DNA from: Clostridiales bacterium
GTDB taxonomy: Bacteria; Bacillota; Clostridia; Saccharofermentanales; Saccharofermentanaceae
DNA: 64,000 bases
Direction: 5' to 3'
Assembly (NCBI GenBank): GCA_017615755.1
Contig: JAFZZM010000052.1
Location: 1-64,000 of the forward strand
Part shown: piece after piece, positions 18,372-27,870 of the stretch
How positions within the stretch are numbered: position 1 is the stretch's first letter
Layout of the letters: every line of letters starts with the position of its first letter
The notes under the pieces: model-generated
Database searches by the model: none
What the model was told of the DNA's origin: nothing
Seen by the model: only the letters and a program-made list of their open reading frames with translations
Program-made: the position numbers and the translations under genes

Positions 18372-19994
18372 ATGAAGAAAATAAGCAGAATCATTCTTAC
18401 GGCACTTTGTATTTCGCTTCTGACACAAAGCCTTACAGCGTGCAGTAAAAAAGTAGCGACCGGGAGCACTACGGCAAGTGCTTTTGCAGAGGAAACAATA
18501 AAAGAAAGTGCCGTAGCCGGAGCGAGTCTTTCCAATACGGAAAAAGCACTTGTCCAACTTACCAATCACATGACGGAGAAGGAGCGTTCTTCGATTGAAG
18601 AAGGGCCGCTGCAGCTCCTCGATGAGCCGTGGGGAAAATCGGTGAAGAAAGATCCGTATGTCATTTCCGATAAATACACGGATGGTGTGTACTTTGAGAT
18701 CTGGGGACCCGAAGAATTGAATCAGGAACTGGACGAGAACCGCGACTACTATATTTCCCAGATGGGATATACCGAGGAAGAAATCGAAGAAATCAAGGAA
18801 CAACACATCAAAAACGATACGCACCTCGTGTATGGTGCAGTAGTGGACGGACGATTCTACGACAGGCTGCTTCCTGAATATAAATACAACAAAGGGAAGG
18901 GATACTATTCCGTAAAGGAAGGCGAACAGTTTGTCACGAAGGAATATAACAACTATGACGAGTTTCTTTCTTTGCTTCCGGAGCTTCTGGAACTAGGCGA
19001 AGGAAAAGATTACGAGTACGTGAAAACCTCTGTTTCCACATCCGATAAGGAACAGATGAAGGCGGATATCATCCGCATATTCGAGGCCATGATGAGTGGC
19101 GAATATAAGACCATTCCACAGAATACACTGATGGAGGCCTTCGATGAGTACTGGAAAAATGTAATGGCTATAGAAGAAGGTATGGATTATTCTTGGGAGC
19201 TGGATCAGGATGCCGTTTCCGCCATCAAGGATCAGGTCACGGAATACCATCTTTATGACGAAGAACTGGACAGAAAACTCATCGTGCATGTCGCGGTGCC
19301 GAAAGGATACGAGAATGAGAAAGATGCCCTGCCGGCTCTGGTTCTGACTGATGCGGTCTGGCGTTTCAACGATATCGCGAAACTCCTTAAGGAGATGGAA
19401 GAAGGACGTGCGAAACCACAGCTCCTGATCTCCATCGGACAGGATTATACGATCAGTAATTCGGACAATATGGAACGCTCGGCATTGTTCTGTGAAGGGA
19501 AGGATAAATTCCTGGATTTCATCACCGATAATCTCATGCCGTATCTTGGAGAAAAGTACAGTATCGATTTTGAAAATTCGACGCTCTTCGGACACTCGTT
19601 AGGAGGTGTATTTGCCCACTATGCGGTATGCAATTCTGACCATTATGAGAACCAGCCTTTTGGAAATTATATTGTCGGAAGTCCGGCATTCTGGTCACCA
19701 TATTCTACGGAGATGAGTGATTTTTCCGAGCAGAAAAACGACTACGGTTATTTCGAGAGAAATAAGACCATGAACAAGAAGATCCTCATCACCGGAGGTA
19801 CAGATGAGAACGAGGATTACCAGGAATACTTCGGCGAAAATGATTCGACGCTTGATGCCATTGCCCACCTGGAAGAAAGAGTCAATTCGCACTGCGATAC
19901 TTCTTCGCCGATGGCGGCATCCAAGCTCTATAAGAGTCACCACTATCAGTACATTCCGGATATGTTGATCGAGTACGTAGACGAAAAAATCTGA
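18372..19994 (+). CDS. Secreted lipoprotein esterase (enterochelin-esterase-like)
   Basis: The 540-residue protein has a signal peptide with lipobox LTAC (residues 21-24), an unassigned middle region of about 270 residues, and a C-terminal esterase-D-like alpha/beta hydrolase. The nucleophile motif is FGHSLGG (Ser about residue 409), VGSPAFW follows, and a His pair near the end (KSHHYQY) could serve as catalytic base. This family (PF00756) cleaves ester bonds in siderophores, acylated sugars or lipids; the substrate here is unknown. It is downstream of the two-component system and carries two copies of the iterated AAAAGCACT word near its 5' end (18477-18485 and 18542-18550). Confidence 0.85.
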   Translation: MKKISRIILTALCISLLTQSLTACSKKVATGSTTASAFAEETIKESAVAGASLSNTEKALVQLTNHMTEKERSSIEEGPLQLLDEPWGKSVKKDPYVISDKYTDGVYFEIWGPEELNQELDENRDYYISQMGYTEEEIEEIKEQHIKNDTHLVYGAVVDGRFYDRLLPEYKYNKGKGYYSVKEGEQFVTKEYNNYDEFLSLLPELLELGEGKDYEYVKTSVSTSDKEQMKADIIRIFEAMMSGEYKTIPQNTLMEAFDEYWKNVMAIEEGMDYSWELDQDAVSAIKDQVTEYHLYDEELDRKLIVHVAVPKGYENEKDALPALVLTDAVWRFNDIAKLLKEMEEGRAKPQLLISIGQDYTISNSDNMERSALFCEGKDKFLDFITDNLMPYLGEKYSIDFENSTLFGHSLGGVFAHYAVCNSDHYENQPFGNYIVGSPAFWSPYSTEMSDFSEQKNDYGYFERNKTMNKKILITGGTDENEDYQEYFGENDSTLDAIAHLEERVNSHCDTSSPMAASKLYKSHHYQYIPDMLIEYVDEKI

Positions 19995-20016
19995 GAAGAA
20001 CTCTCCTGATATATCA

Positions 20017-20092
20017 CATGCAAAAGGAATACCAAGATCCGATGCCAAAGGCGAAAGCCGAAGACTTGCATCGAGGTATTCCTTTTTGCATG
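20017..20092. terminator. Long-stem bidirectional terminator
   Basis: CATGCAAAAGGAATACC (20017-20033) pairs with GGTATTCCTTTTTGCATG (20075-20092) with one bulge, around a structured 41-base loop. It separates the convergent esterase and papain-like genes. Confidence 0.75.
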
Positions 20093-21571
20093 TTATTTGA
20101 AGAGTACTGTTATGCAGGGGTCTCCTGTTGTCGTATAATCTGCCATGGCCGGTACATCTGAAAGGCCGAGCTTGGACATGAGGGTCGGATCGGTTACATC
20201 GACCCATTCTGTACCGACCTGGACAAAGGAACGGCCGGGTTCGGTCTTGGCTTCGTAGTGGGCAGGGTGTTTGGCGAAGATCGTAGAAACACGTATCTCT
20301 CTGGATTCGCCTTCGAAGCAGCCCTGACCGGCAGTCTTTACTACTACGGTAAACTTCTTGACAGAGAGCGGTTCATCGAGTGCCACCGTGTGATACCCGG
20401 CATACTTGAAACTACCGCTTCTGGTTGCGAGGACTTCGCCGAATTCTCCGTCGAGGATCTCGATGGTGTACGGCTGGTTCTGTGCGCTTGTCCAAAAACC
20501 GATTGCACCGATCTTGCCTTTTTTCTCGTAGACAGATGCGGTTACGACATCGCTGCATGCCAGAAATTCTTCCAACGAGACTTTGCCGGAATCCAGTTCT
20601 TTTCCCATCTTCTCCATAAGGTCGGAAGAGTAGATGGAACGATCATAGAAACGCCCGTAGGAAATCGCGGAGGAATATTCTTTTGTGACCGAGCAGTTAC
20701 AAAGTGTCGGTATGGACATGTCGTAGGATACCCAGTAATAGCCTTTGTTTCCCCAGATCTCGCCAAAAGAATTCTGTACCAGCCAGGCGCCGTTGCGGGA
20801 GGCAGGAGTAACGAAACAATCAGCAGGGAAATCATCGTCCCAGCCGACGATCGTTGCAACGTGGTTCGTATCGGTATTCTGGTAGTTCTGTGTGTGATAG
20901 CCGTGTACAGTTTTGCAGCCTTTGTTGTAACTGACTGTCATATCGATCGCACCATACTCACGGATCACCGCTTTGATTTCATCTTCAGTCAGGGATTGAA
21001 AGTCACTTCCGGGATAGTTATAGCAGCCGAAAATGTTGGCTTCTTCTACCAGGTAGCCATTCAGCGGATCTGCACAAAGAACTGCGTTGATTCGTGAAAT
21101 GTCTCCGCCGAAATCCGTTGCCGGACCGACTTCCGGATAGATTTTCTCTTCGTTATACTCCGGCTTTTCTCCTGTCTTGGTATCCGGTACTGAGTAGATC
21201 CGGTTGATCAGATCGATCGGATTGATGTCGATGAGTTCGCCGTGCTTTTTCAAGTAGTTTGACTGCATGGAAGATACTGCTGCATAGGAATAACATCCAC
21301 CCGCACCTTGCTGTCTGACAGGTGTTCCCAGACCGTCGTTGATCGTGCAGTAACTGTGATTCGGATCCTGGAAAGGAACGAAATAATCTTTGTCGCCGCC
21401 CGGGAAAAGATCTGCACCTTGACGTGCCGGAGCTTTCGTCGTTTCCGGTGTACCGACCGGGTCAACACCAGCCGCATTCTTCTTGCTGCAACCAGTCACA
21501 CCAAGCGAGGTGATCATGGAGAGCAGCACCAATGTACAGACGATCTTCCTGCAAAACTTTCTTGTGTTCAT
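20093..21571 (-). CDS. Papain-family (C1) cysteine peptidase lipoprotein
   Basis: A 492-residue surface protein. The signal peptide ends in lipobox VTGC and is followed by a short linker. The peptidase domain shows the catalytic Cys in QQGAGGCYSYAAVSS (Cys about residue 93), the His in NHVATIVGWDD, and the Asn/Trp motif WLVQNSFGEIWG, which is a full C1A-type triad. A beta-rich C-terminal domain of about 170 residues follows. The start is ATG 21571 with AGGAGG nine bases upstream. It probably degrades proteins outside the cell; no inhibitory propeptide is evident. Confidence 0.92.
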   Translation of the reverse strand: MNTRKFCRKIVCTLVLLSMITSLGVTGCSKKNAAGVDPVGTPETTKAPARQGADLFPGGDKDYFVPFQDPNHSYCTINDGLGTPVRQQGAGGCYSYAAVSSMQSNYLKKHGELIDINPIDLINRIYSVPDTKTGEKPEYNEEKIYPEVGPATDFGGDISRINAVLCADPLNGYLVEEANIFGCYNYPGSDFQSLTEDEIKAVIREYGAIDMTVSYNKGCKTVHGYHTQNYQNTDTNHVATIVGWDDDFPADCFVTPASRNGAWLVQNSFGEIWGNKGYYWVSYDMSIPTLCNCSVTKEYSSAISYGRFYDRSIYSSDLMEKMGKELDSGKVSLEEFLACSDVVTASVYEKKGKIGAIGFWTSAQNQPYTIEILDGEFGEVLATRSGSFKYAGYHTVALDEPLSVKKFTVVVKTAGQGCFEGESREIRVSTIFAKHPAHYEAKTEPGRSFVQVGTEWVDVTDPTLMSKLGLSDVPAMADYTTTGDPCITVLFK

Positions 21572-21853
21572 ATATGTATACTCCTCCTGCATGACTTAAG
21601 CATACTCTATTCTGAGCTACTGACAATTCATTCTTTCTAAAAGATACAGATTGACGCCTGAAATGTCTTTCGAGCTTCTTCATTGGAAAAAGAGTATCAC
21701 TTGGCGGTATGGTAATCCATATACTTGCAGTATGGTTTTGAGAAAGAGAAAATATACCCGGTCGTGGCGGGAAGAAACGGTATCCGATGGAAAAAGACAC
21801 TATTGCGGAAGTGATTTTGATTGAGAAACCACAAAAAATGCGGTTGAATCACG
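21572..21853. other. Intergenic region between divergent papain-like and HipB-like genes
   Basis: This stretch holds the ribosome site of the papain-like gene at its left edge and A/T-rich DNA. A short imperfect palindrome, AACC...GGTT (about 21827-21845), lies just before the hip promoter. I see no gene and no RNA structure that I can name. Confidence 0.4.
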
Positions 21854-21882
21854 TTGATTCGCCACAAAATTTGTGGTTTAAT
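21854..21882 (+). promoter_or_regulatory. Promoter with palindromic operator of the HipBA-like operon
   Basis: A -35 box TTGATT (21854-21859) and a -10 box TTTAAT (21877-21882) are 17 bp apart. The 15-bp palindrome CCACAAAATTTGTGG (21862-21876) fills almost the whole spacer. This is the classic arrangement for autorepression by an XRE antitoxin. Confidence 0.7.
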
Positions 21883-21901
21883 ATAGTCAGGAGGAATGTC
21901 T

Positions 21902-22447
21902 ATGGTCAAAGAGTATGTCATTAATGAATCGATTACCGGAGAGGATCTGCGCTATGTCCGTCAGTTGCTGAATATGACACAGAAGGAGTTTTCCGTATTC
22001 GCAAACTGTTCGAAAAGAACGGTTGAGAACTGGGAGACAAAAGGCGAGCCGATTAAGGGCCCGATAGTGACTCTGATCGAGATCCTGCGCCGACGTCCTG
22101 AAATGGTCGAAGCGCTGAAAGTAGAAAAAAACAAACTGAAACTTCGGCTGTGGTATATGTATGAGAATATGGTCTGCACGGTGATCGATGTGGATGAACC
22201 GAGACGTTCGGTGAGGATTCGGAACTATATTGATGATCCTCTGTTCCGTGCTTTTGGAATCAATACAGAACCGACTTTTGAAGACTATGAGGATTTTTTG
22301 AAATCACGTTGCTTTCCGGAAAGCCGTGACAAAATCAAACTGGAATTAAAGAGTCTTGGAATCCCGTTTTATGATCCGATGCTGATCATAGAGAAGACAG
22401 AAGGCAGAATGGCGGAGGATAAGTTCTGGATAAGAATAGAGAGGTGA
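21902..22447 (+). CDS. XRE-family antitoxin-like regulator (HipB-like with extra C-terminal domain)
   Basis: A 181-residue protein with an N-terminal helix-turn-helix (about residues 14-70; TQKEFSVFANCSKRTVENWE). A C-terminal domain of about 95 residues follows and ends in EKTEGRMAEDKFWIRIE. That C-terminal part is not found in classic HipB. Paired with the downstream HipA-like kinase, it may act like HipS or as an inhibitor or substrate segment (inference). ATG 21902 lies seven bases after GGAGG. It overlaps the kinase start by four bases (GTGA). Confidence 0.8.
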   Translation: MVKEYVINESITGEDLRYVRQLLNMTQKEFSVFANCSKRTVENWETKGEPIKGPIVTLIEILRRRPEMVEALKVEKNKLKLRLWYMYENMVCTVIDVDEPRRSVRIRNYIDDPLFRAFGINTEPTFEDYEDFLKSRCFPESRDKIKLELKSLGIPFYDPMLIIEKTEGRMAEDKFWIRIER

Positions 22448-23259
22448 GACAAGTGATCCATCTGCAGGATGCAGACATGAAAGTGTTTAACAGACAATCG
22501 TCGAAAGGAAATCAGCTTAAATTCCGTCGTGACGGAATATGGTATAAGACTGATTATCTGGGATATGAAGGTCTTGCTGAATATGTGATCTCTAAACTTC
22601 TGGCATTTTCTGATCTTTCTGAGGACGAGTATGTCGAATATGAGCCGGAGAAGATCGAGTATAACGGAATAGAATTCAATGCGTGCAGCAGCAAAGACTT
22701 TACAAACGGCTGGAATCTGATCACGCTGGAAAGATTGTTCAAAAACACATATGGGTATGGATTAAATCAGATCATATACAGTACACCGGATCATGAAGAG
22801 CGGCTGAAGATCCTTGTGGAGCAGGTGGAACGCACGACCGGACTTAAGGCGTTTGGCACATATATGAGCAAACTTCTCACAGTCGATGCGTTGTTTCTTA
22901 ATGAAGACAGACATACGCATAATATCGCGGTACTGACAAACGGAACAGGTGATTTTCGAATCGCACCGATCTTCGATAATGCAGCCGGTCTTCTCTCAGA
23001 TACGAGTATGGAATATCCGATGTCGAAAGATGCTATGGATCTGATTGAAAAAGTGAAAGCAAAGACATTCTGCGAATCTTTTGAAGAACAATTGGAGATC
23101 GCCGAAAAAATGTACGGACAGAGTATTCACTTTTCTTTCGGCTATAACGAAGTAAAGGCGATCGTAGAAAAAGCAGACATGTATTCAGAAGAAATCCGAC
23201 AAAGAGTAATAGAAGTAGTCATGGAAATGCGAAGAAAATATCAGTATCTCTTCAAATAA
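22444..23259 (+). CDS. HipA-C-like Ser/Thr protein kinase (toxin candidate)
   Basis: At 271 residues it is much shorter than full HipA (about 440) and lacks the N-subdomain, similar to CtkA/HipT-type kinases. The catalytic loop NEDRHTHNIAV (Asp, Asn) and the metal-binding DNAAGLL (Asp in place of DFG) are intact, so an active kinase is expected. HipA-type toxins phosphorylate aminoacyl-tRNA synthetases and arrest growth; the target here is not known. It starts at GTG 22444 inside the antitoxin stop codon. A toxin-antitoxin role is the leading interpretation. Confidence 0.82.
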   Translation: MRQVIHLQDADMKVFNRQSSKGNQLKFRRDGIWYKTDYLGYEGLAEYVISKLLAFSDLSEDEYVEYEPEKIEYNGIEFNACSSKDFTNGWNLITLERLFKNTYGYGLNQIIYSTPDHEERLKILVEQVERTTGLKAFGTYMSKLLTVDALFLNEDRHTHNIAVLTNGTGDFRIAPIFDNAAGLLSDTSMEYPMSKDAMDLIEKVKAKTFCESFEEQLEIAEKMYGQSIHFSFGYNEVKAIVEKADMYSEEIRQRVIEVVMEMRRKYQYLFK

Positions 23260-23326
23260 GAAAGCCGGGATGTGATCTGAGGAGCGCTTCCCCACGCGAT
23301 GCGCAGTTACTGAAGAATACAAAGAA

Positions 23327-23400
23327 TCCGGAAATCAATCTCGCGCGCGATTCCGCAGGGCCTTGGCCCGAGGACCAGCGCAAGAGATTGAATTTCCGGA
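23327..23400. terminator. Long-stem hairpin between convergent genes
   Basis: TCCGGAAATCAATCTC (23327-23342) pairs with GAGATTGAATTTCCGGA (23384-23400), with one bulge. The GC-rich loop contains GGGCCTTGGCCC. It ends both the HipA-like kinase and the ABC permease transcripts. Confidence 0.7.
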
Positions 23401-23406
23401 TCATGA

Positions 23407-25761
23407 TTATTCTGCAATGAGCATCTTGTAAGGTTCTACCTTCTTGATTCTTCTTGCCTGAAGTACAGCGAAGAGGAAGGAGATGAGGATCATGGATGCA
23501 CCGATGATGATGACACCCGGGATCGGAATGCTGAAGGTGCACTTCATCAGACCGAAGTTGATCATGATGAGTTCCATGTACGGGTTAGCCATGAAGTAGG
23601 ATACGATCGAGTAGATCACGACTGCCAGGATGATGGCCGGCATGAAGCTGCCTGCTGTCTGAAGGATCAGGCTCTTGCTGGTGTAACCGATGGCCTTGTA
23701 GATACCGTAGTCCTTACGCTTGCTGAAGATCAGGGAACGGATCAGGAGGTAGAGTACCAGAAGGATCACAAGTCCGGAGATCGTCGCTACCATGATCAGC
23801 ATCAATGTGGCAATGCCACGGAAAGTAGCCATGTTCGCTTCGATGACATCAATGAAGTTCGCGGCAGAGGTCACGCCATCACCGAATTTTGCTTTGCATG
23901 CATCGAGTGCAGGATCGATCTGTTCATCTTTTTCAGTATCGAAGTAGTAGATGCCGATCTTTTCGGATGTGTCCACCAGGTGGGAGTATCCGGCTTCAGT
24001 CAGGATACATTCGCCACCACCGTTATTTGTGGTCTGGATAAATCCTGTGATGAGATATGTATAAGAATTTTCACCCAGTGTGAGCGTGATCTCGTCACCG
24101 ATCTTGTATCCTTCGTTCTTTCCGAAATGACCACTGATGTTGATCTCGTTATCGTGCTGCGGAAGTCTTCCCTTATAGCAGATGTCGGTATTATTCTTCG
24201 TATTCGGATCTTCATAAGCTTCCATCCACAGAGAATTTTCCTCACCGACGTAGAGAGTATCGTTGTAGGCTCTTCTGATATTTGATACGCCTTCCAGGCT
24301 TGCGAGAAATGCTTCACCCTCGGTTTTGGTGTCTTTGTCAAAAAGAATCATGCCATCGCAGATCTCATTGGCCAGAAGATTCAGGTTCGGCTTTCTGTTG
24401 AAGTTTTCGAACATCAGGAGCGCGATCACGCAGAGGAATACCAGGAATCCGGTGACGAAGAACGTGATGATGTTCTGTCTCTTGTTATGGAGCATCGTCT
24501 TCATCGACAGGCTTGCATTAAGACCGAGGAAAGACTTGTCGAGTCTGACCGGATTGCGCTTGAAGTTATGGCTGTCTGTTCCTTCACGAAGTGCGACGAT
24601 CGGCTGGATCTTATTGATTTTGCGAAGAGAAAGCAGAGTGAAAAGCACTGTGATCAGAAGTACTGTTGTAAATGCAACGATCGTGGAGATCAAGCTGAAG
24701 GATACTGTGTACGGTACACCCATCTGTGCAATAACAACGCTTGCGATCGGACCGGCGATCAGGTAAGAGCCGGCAACACCAAGTACTGCTGCGAAAAATG
24801 CCAGAGAGACGAACATCAAAAGGAGAGAAACCTTGATGTTTTTTCCGGTATAACCGATTGCCTTCAGGGCACCGATGGTCTTCATGTTTTCCTTGACGTA
24901 GTTACTGATGCTGTTTACGATCATCAGAACGATAACGATCATGACGATCATGGTCACGGCGAGAAAAGAACCGGCGATGATCAGGGACATGAAGGTTCTT
25001 CCGCTCATTACTTCTGCGAGTGGTTCCAGTCTGACATCGGCAGAAGGATCCAGTGTCTTCAGAGTATTCAATGTGCGGATACGGAAAGCACTCGGCTTCA
25101 CGTCGTCTTTTAATTCATAGGTAATGATGGAGCTTTCTCCTGCATTTCCAATCTTGGAGAGCAGATCCGCATAGGTTTCCGGAGATACGACCATCTCGAA
25201 AACACCACCGTTATTGCAGCCGCCATATACGGTATTGAGGAATCCTTTGATCTTGAACTGGTATTTGTTGCCGAGGAGTGTAAGAGAATAATCGTCTCCG
25301 ACAGAAAAACCACCTGATGTTTTGAACTGATACGGAACATAGATATAGTCCGATGTGATCGAAGTATCTTCATCGAGGATCTCGGTTTTAGCCATCTGCT
25401 TTTTGGAGAGGGTCTCAAGAGTCTCGACCTGAAGTCGGAGAATGACTTCACCATTTACAAAAGGAACGTTCGTATTAACAAAACTCAGTGCTTTTGCCAC
25501 ATCGTAAGAAGTGGTGTTGCTGTTAAACAATTCCTGAAGCTTCGGATTGGTTTCGTCAATTACCGAACTCGTCAGAGTCAACTGGCCGTCACCGGAAACA
25601 AGACGATCGGCCTCATTTTTTGCGGTCGGATATGTATCTGTAAAGAGGATCATTGCCAGGGAAAGGAGCATCGATGCGAGGAACATCAGAAGGAAGATGC
25701 CGATCGAGCTTCCCTTATTCTTACGAAAGTGCGATCCTGCGAGAAGTTTTTCTTTTGTCAT
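23407..25761 (-). CDS. FtsX-like ABC transporter permease
   Basis: About 784 residues with two FtsX-type units. The first helix is at residues 20-42, followed by a large extracytoplasmic domain. Three helices lie around residues 260-380, then a second N-terminal-type helix near 440, a second external domain, and three final helices ending GASMILISFLFAVLQARRI. It pairs with the ATPase encoded just upstream to export or remove antimicrobial peptides, lipids or similar compounds. ATG 25761 lies four bases beyond the ATPase stop, with GGGGTGG upstream. It is the last gene of a regulator-kinase-ATPase-permease operon. Confidence 0.9.
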   Translation of the reverse strand: MTKEKLLAGSHFRKNKGSSIGIFLLMFLASMLLSLAMILFTDTYPTAKNEADRLVSGDGQLTLTSSVIDETNPKLQELFNSNTTSYDVAKALSFVNTNVPFVNGEVILRLQVETLETLSKKQMAKTEILDEDTSITSDYIYVPYQFKTSGGFSVGDDYSLTLLGNKYQFKIKGFLNTVYGGCNNGGVFEMVVSPETYADLLSKIGNAGESSIITYELKDDVKPSAFRIRTLNTLKTLDPSADVRLEPLAEVMSGRTFMSLIIAGSFLAVTMIVMIVIVLMIVNSISNYVKENMKTIGALKAIGYTGKNIKVSLLLMFVSLAFFAAVLGVAGSYLIAGPIASVVIAQMGVPYTVSFSLISTIVAFTTVLLITVLFTLLSLRKINKIQPIVALREGTDSHNFKRNPVRLDKSFLGLNASLSMKTMLHNKRQNIITFFVTGFLVFLCVIALLMFENFNRKPNLNLLANEICDGMILFDKDTKTEGEAFLASLEGVSNIRRAYNDTLYVGEENSLWMEAYEDPNTKNNTDICYKGRLPQHDNEINISGHFGKNEGYKIGDEITLTLGENSYTYLITGFIQTTNNGGGECILTEAGYSHLVDTSEKIGIYYFDTEKDEQIDPALDACKAKFGDGVTSAANFIDVIEANMATFRGIATLMLIMVATISGLVILLVLYLLIRSLIFSKRKDYGIYKAIGYTSKSLILQTAGSFMPAIILAVVIYSIVSYFMANPYMELIMINFGLMKCTFSIPIPGVIIIGASMILISFLFAVLQARRIKKVEPYKMLIAE

Positions 25762-25763
25762 GG

Positions 25764-26519
25764 TTACCACCCCATTCCGCCTAAGAAATCACGAAGTTTC
25801 AGATGTCTTTCCTTGTCGCCGGAGACGTACTTTCCGAGCTGACACTCGCCTGCGATCTCGCCGTCCTTCACATAGAGGATACGATTGCCGCGGCGTGCGG
25901 AAGTGATATCGTGAGTAACCATTACGATGGACTGACCGTTCTCGTTTGCCTTTGTAAGAACATCAAGGACATCCTTACCGGTTGTGGAGTTGAGAGCACC
26001 TGTCGGCTCATCAGCGAAGACGAGCTTCGGATCGTTGATGAGGGCTCTTGCGATGCCGACTCTCTGTGCTTCACCACCACTGATCTGTGTCGGGAACTTA
26101 TTCCAGAGTGCCTCCTCAATGTCCACGGACTTAAGGACTTCCTTGGCCTTGGCCGCGGCCTTCTTCTTGCTCTTTTCTACCAGAAGAGCGGCAGCCAGGA
26201 CATTGTCCAGAACACTCATGGAATCTACGAGGTAAGTCTGCTGGAAAACAAATCCGCAGTTCTTTCTTCTGAAAAGCGCCAGCTCATCCGGTGTGCCTTT
26301 CGTGATATTCTTGCCGGCGAAGTTTACATCGCCGAGAGAGGGCTTATCCATGCCGGACAGTGCATAAAGCAGTGTGGACTTACCTGCGCCGCTGGCACCC
26401 ATGATGATGGTGAAATCACCTTCATATATAGAAAGATCGATGTTACGGAGTACATGCTGCTGTACACCACCGTTTGAAAAAGTCTTGCAAAGTTTCTGTG
26501 TTTTAATTATCTCGTTCAT
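25764..26519 (-). CDS. ABC transporter ATP-binding protein (MacB/BceA type)
   Basis: A 251-residue ATPase with Walker A GASGAGKST, Q-loop FVFQQTYL, signature ISGGEAQR, Walker B LVFADEPT and switch His in VTHD. The FVFQQ and DEPTGALN signatures put it in the MacB/LolD/BceA group that partners FtsX permeases. ATG 26519 follows AAGGAGG by about 10 bases; the longer frame has a spurious Arg-rich start. There is a gap of about 95 bases to the kinase gene, and the two are probably in one operon. Confidence 0.93.
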   Translation of the reverse strand: MNEIIKTQKLCKTFSNGGVQQHVLRNIDLSIYEGDFTIIMGASGAGKSTLLYALSGMDKPSLGDVNFAGKNITKGTPDELALFRRKNCGFVFQQTYLVDSMSVLDNVLAAALLVEKSKKKAAAKAKEVLKSVDIEEALWNKFPTQISGGEAQRVGIARALINDPKLVFADEPTGALNSTTGKDVLDVLTKANENGQSIVMVTHDITSARRGNRILYVKDGEIAGECQLGKYVSGDKERHLKLRDFLGGMGW

Positions 26520-26613
26520 AGCTTTCCGCCTCCTTATGGCACTATGATACTTTTTCAAGTCTTAAGTGCCTTTAAGGAACCCTTAAATCTTTCTTAAATC
26601 GCCAAAAGTGCTG

Positions 26614-27870
26614 CTACATCTGCGTTGTACGAATCAGGAAAAGAACCTGCAGCCCGGGATTTTCGTTCGTGATATAGATTTCTCCATCCATTTCTTTCAG
26701 GAAATAGGAAGTAAGGTACAGACCGATGCCGGCACCTTCTTTGCCTTCACTGTTGGCGCCACGCTTATACTTTTCTTTCAGGATGGCGACTTCTTCGTCA
26801 GTAACGCCGGGACCGAAATCTCTCACAGAAACCTTGAGATACCCGTCTTCCAGTTTGGCACTGACTTCGATCTTCGTGTCCGCATACTTATAGGAATTAA
26901 TAAAGACATTATCGAAAGCCTGCTGCAGACGAAGCTTGTCTGTGAAGACCCGGCACTCCGGGATAGTAAAATCACTTGCACGATTGAGATAGTCGGCGTG
27001 AAGGATGGCCTCACGAACGGTTTCCGAGTCATTTTCCCGCGGACTGACCTTGATCTCCGATGCGTCCTTGACGCTCTCGACAAAGAGATTATCCACCAGG
27101 ACCGTCAGTTCGTCTGCCTTGAAGTTAATGAGGTTGAAGCGCTCCTTGACCTTCTCTTCCTTGGCCAGCTCATAGCCGAATTCGGAGGCCGACTTGATGG
27201 AAGCGACCGGCGTCTTGATGTCGTGGGATAACTGCGCGACCATGTCTTTCTTGGCATCGTAGGCTGCTTTTTCTGCAGCACGGGATTTCTTCAGTTCGGT
27301 ACGCATCAGGTCAAAAGCTTCGGTAAAACTTCCGAACGTGTGTCCTTTATCCATGTCGAGCGGCACGTCCAGATCCCCGCCGGCGACCCGCTCGGCGAAG
27401 TGCGACAGATCCTCAAACGGTCGGATAATGGTCTTTCGAAGATACAGGGAATAGGCAATCAGCAGTAACGCCTGGACCAGTGTACATACAAGGACCGTAA
27501 CAGCGATCGAACTCTGCCAGCCCCGGATCTGTTTCTGTATTTCATTCCTGAAAAGCACTTTTCCGGCGACTTTTCCGTCCTGATAGAAGTCCAGGATCGT
27601 GTCGTTGTTCTTGATCGCTTCGTTGACCGATGTCGAGATGCCATCCTGATTGGAATAGAGAAGCTTTCCGTCAAGATCGATGACAGAATAGGTAAGTTTT
27701 GTAGAGTAGCTCTCTTCGTGCCCGAAGTTTTCTTCCAGAGTCTTTATGCAGTCGTTGATCAGAACGGTATCCTGCTCGGTGTTCCGTGTCTTCATGAGAA
27801 AGAACAGGCTTACTGCTCCCTCGATCAGAAAGGTGAAAATGATGAGAAAGATGAAGAGCTTTTTCCTCAT
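26614..27870 (-). CDS. Sensor histidine kinase of ABC-transporter operon
   Basis: A 418-residue membrane kinase with helix 1 at residues 4-27, an extracytoplasmic part of about 100 residues, helix 2 near 130-150 and a HAMP linker. The HisKA box is QLSHDIKTPV; the N-box is FDNVFINSYKYAD, with G1 RDFGPG and G2 GAGIGLYL. The start ATG 27870 overlaps the response-regulator stop by four bases (ATGA). It should sense envelope stress or a peptide and control the transporter encoded downstream. Unlike BceS kinases it has a real sensor domain. Confidence 0.92.
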   Translation of the reverse strand: MRKKLFIFLIIFTFLIEGAVSLFFLMKTRNTEQDTVLINDCIKTLEENFGHEESYSTKLTYSVIDLDGKLLYSNQDGISTSVNEAIKNNDTILDFYQDGKVAGKVLFRNEIQKQIRGWQSSIAVTVLVCTLVQALLLIAYSLYLRKTIIRPFEDLSHFAERVAGGDLDVPLDMDKGHTFGSFTEAFDLMRTELKKSRAAEKAAYDAKKDMVAQLSHDIKTPVASIKSASEFGYELAKEEKVKERFNLINFKADELTVLVDNLFVESVKDASEIKVSPRENDSETVREAILHADYLNRASDFTIPECRVFTDKLRLQQAFDNVFINSYKYADTKIEVSAKLEDGYLKVSVRDFGPGVTDEEVAILKEKYKRGANSEGKEGAGIGLYLTSYFLKEMDGEIYITNENPGLQVLFLIRTTQM

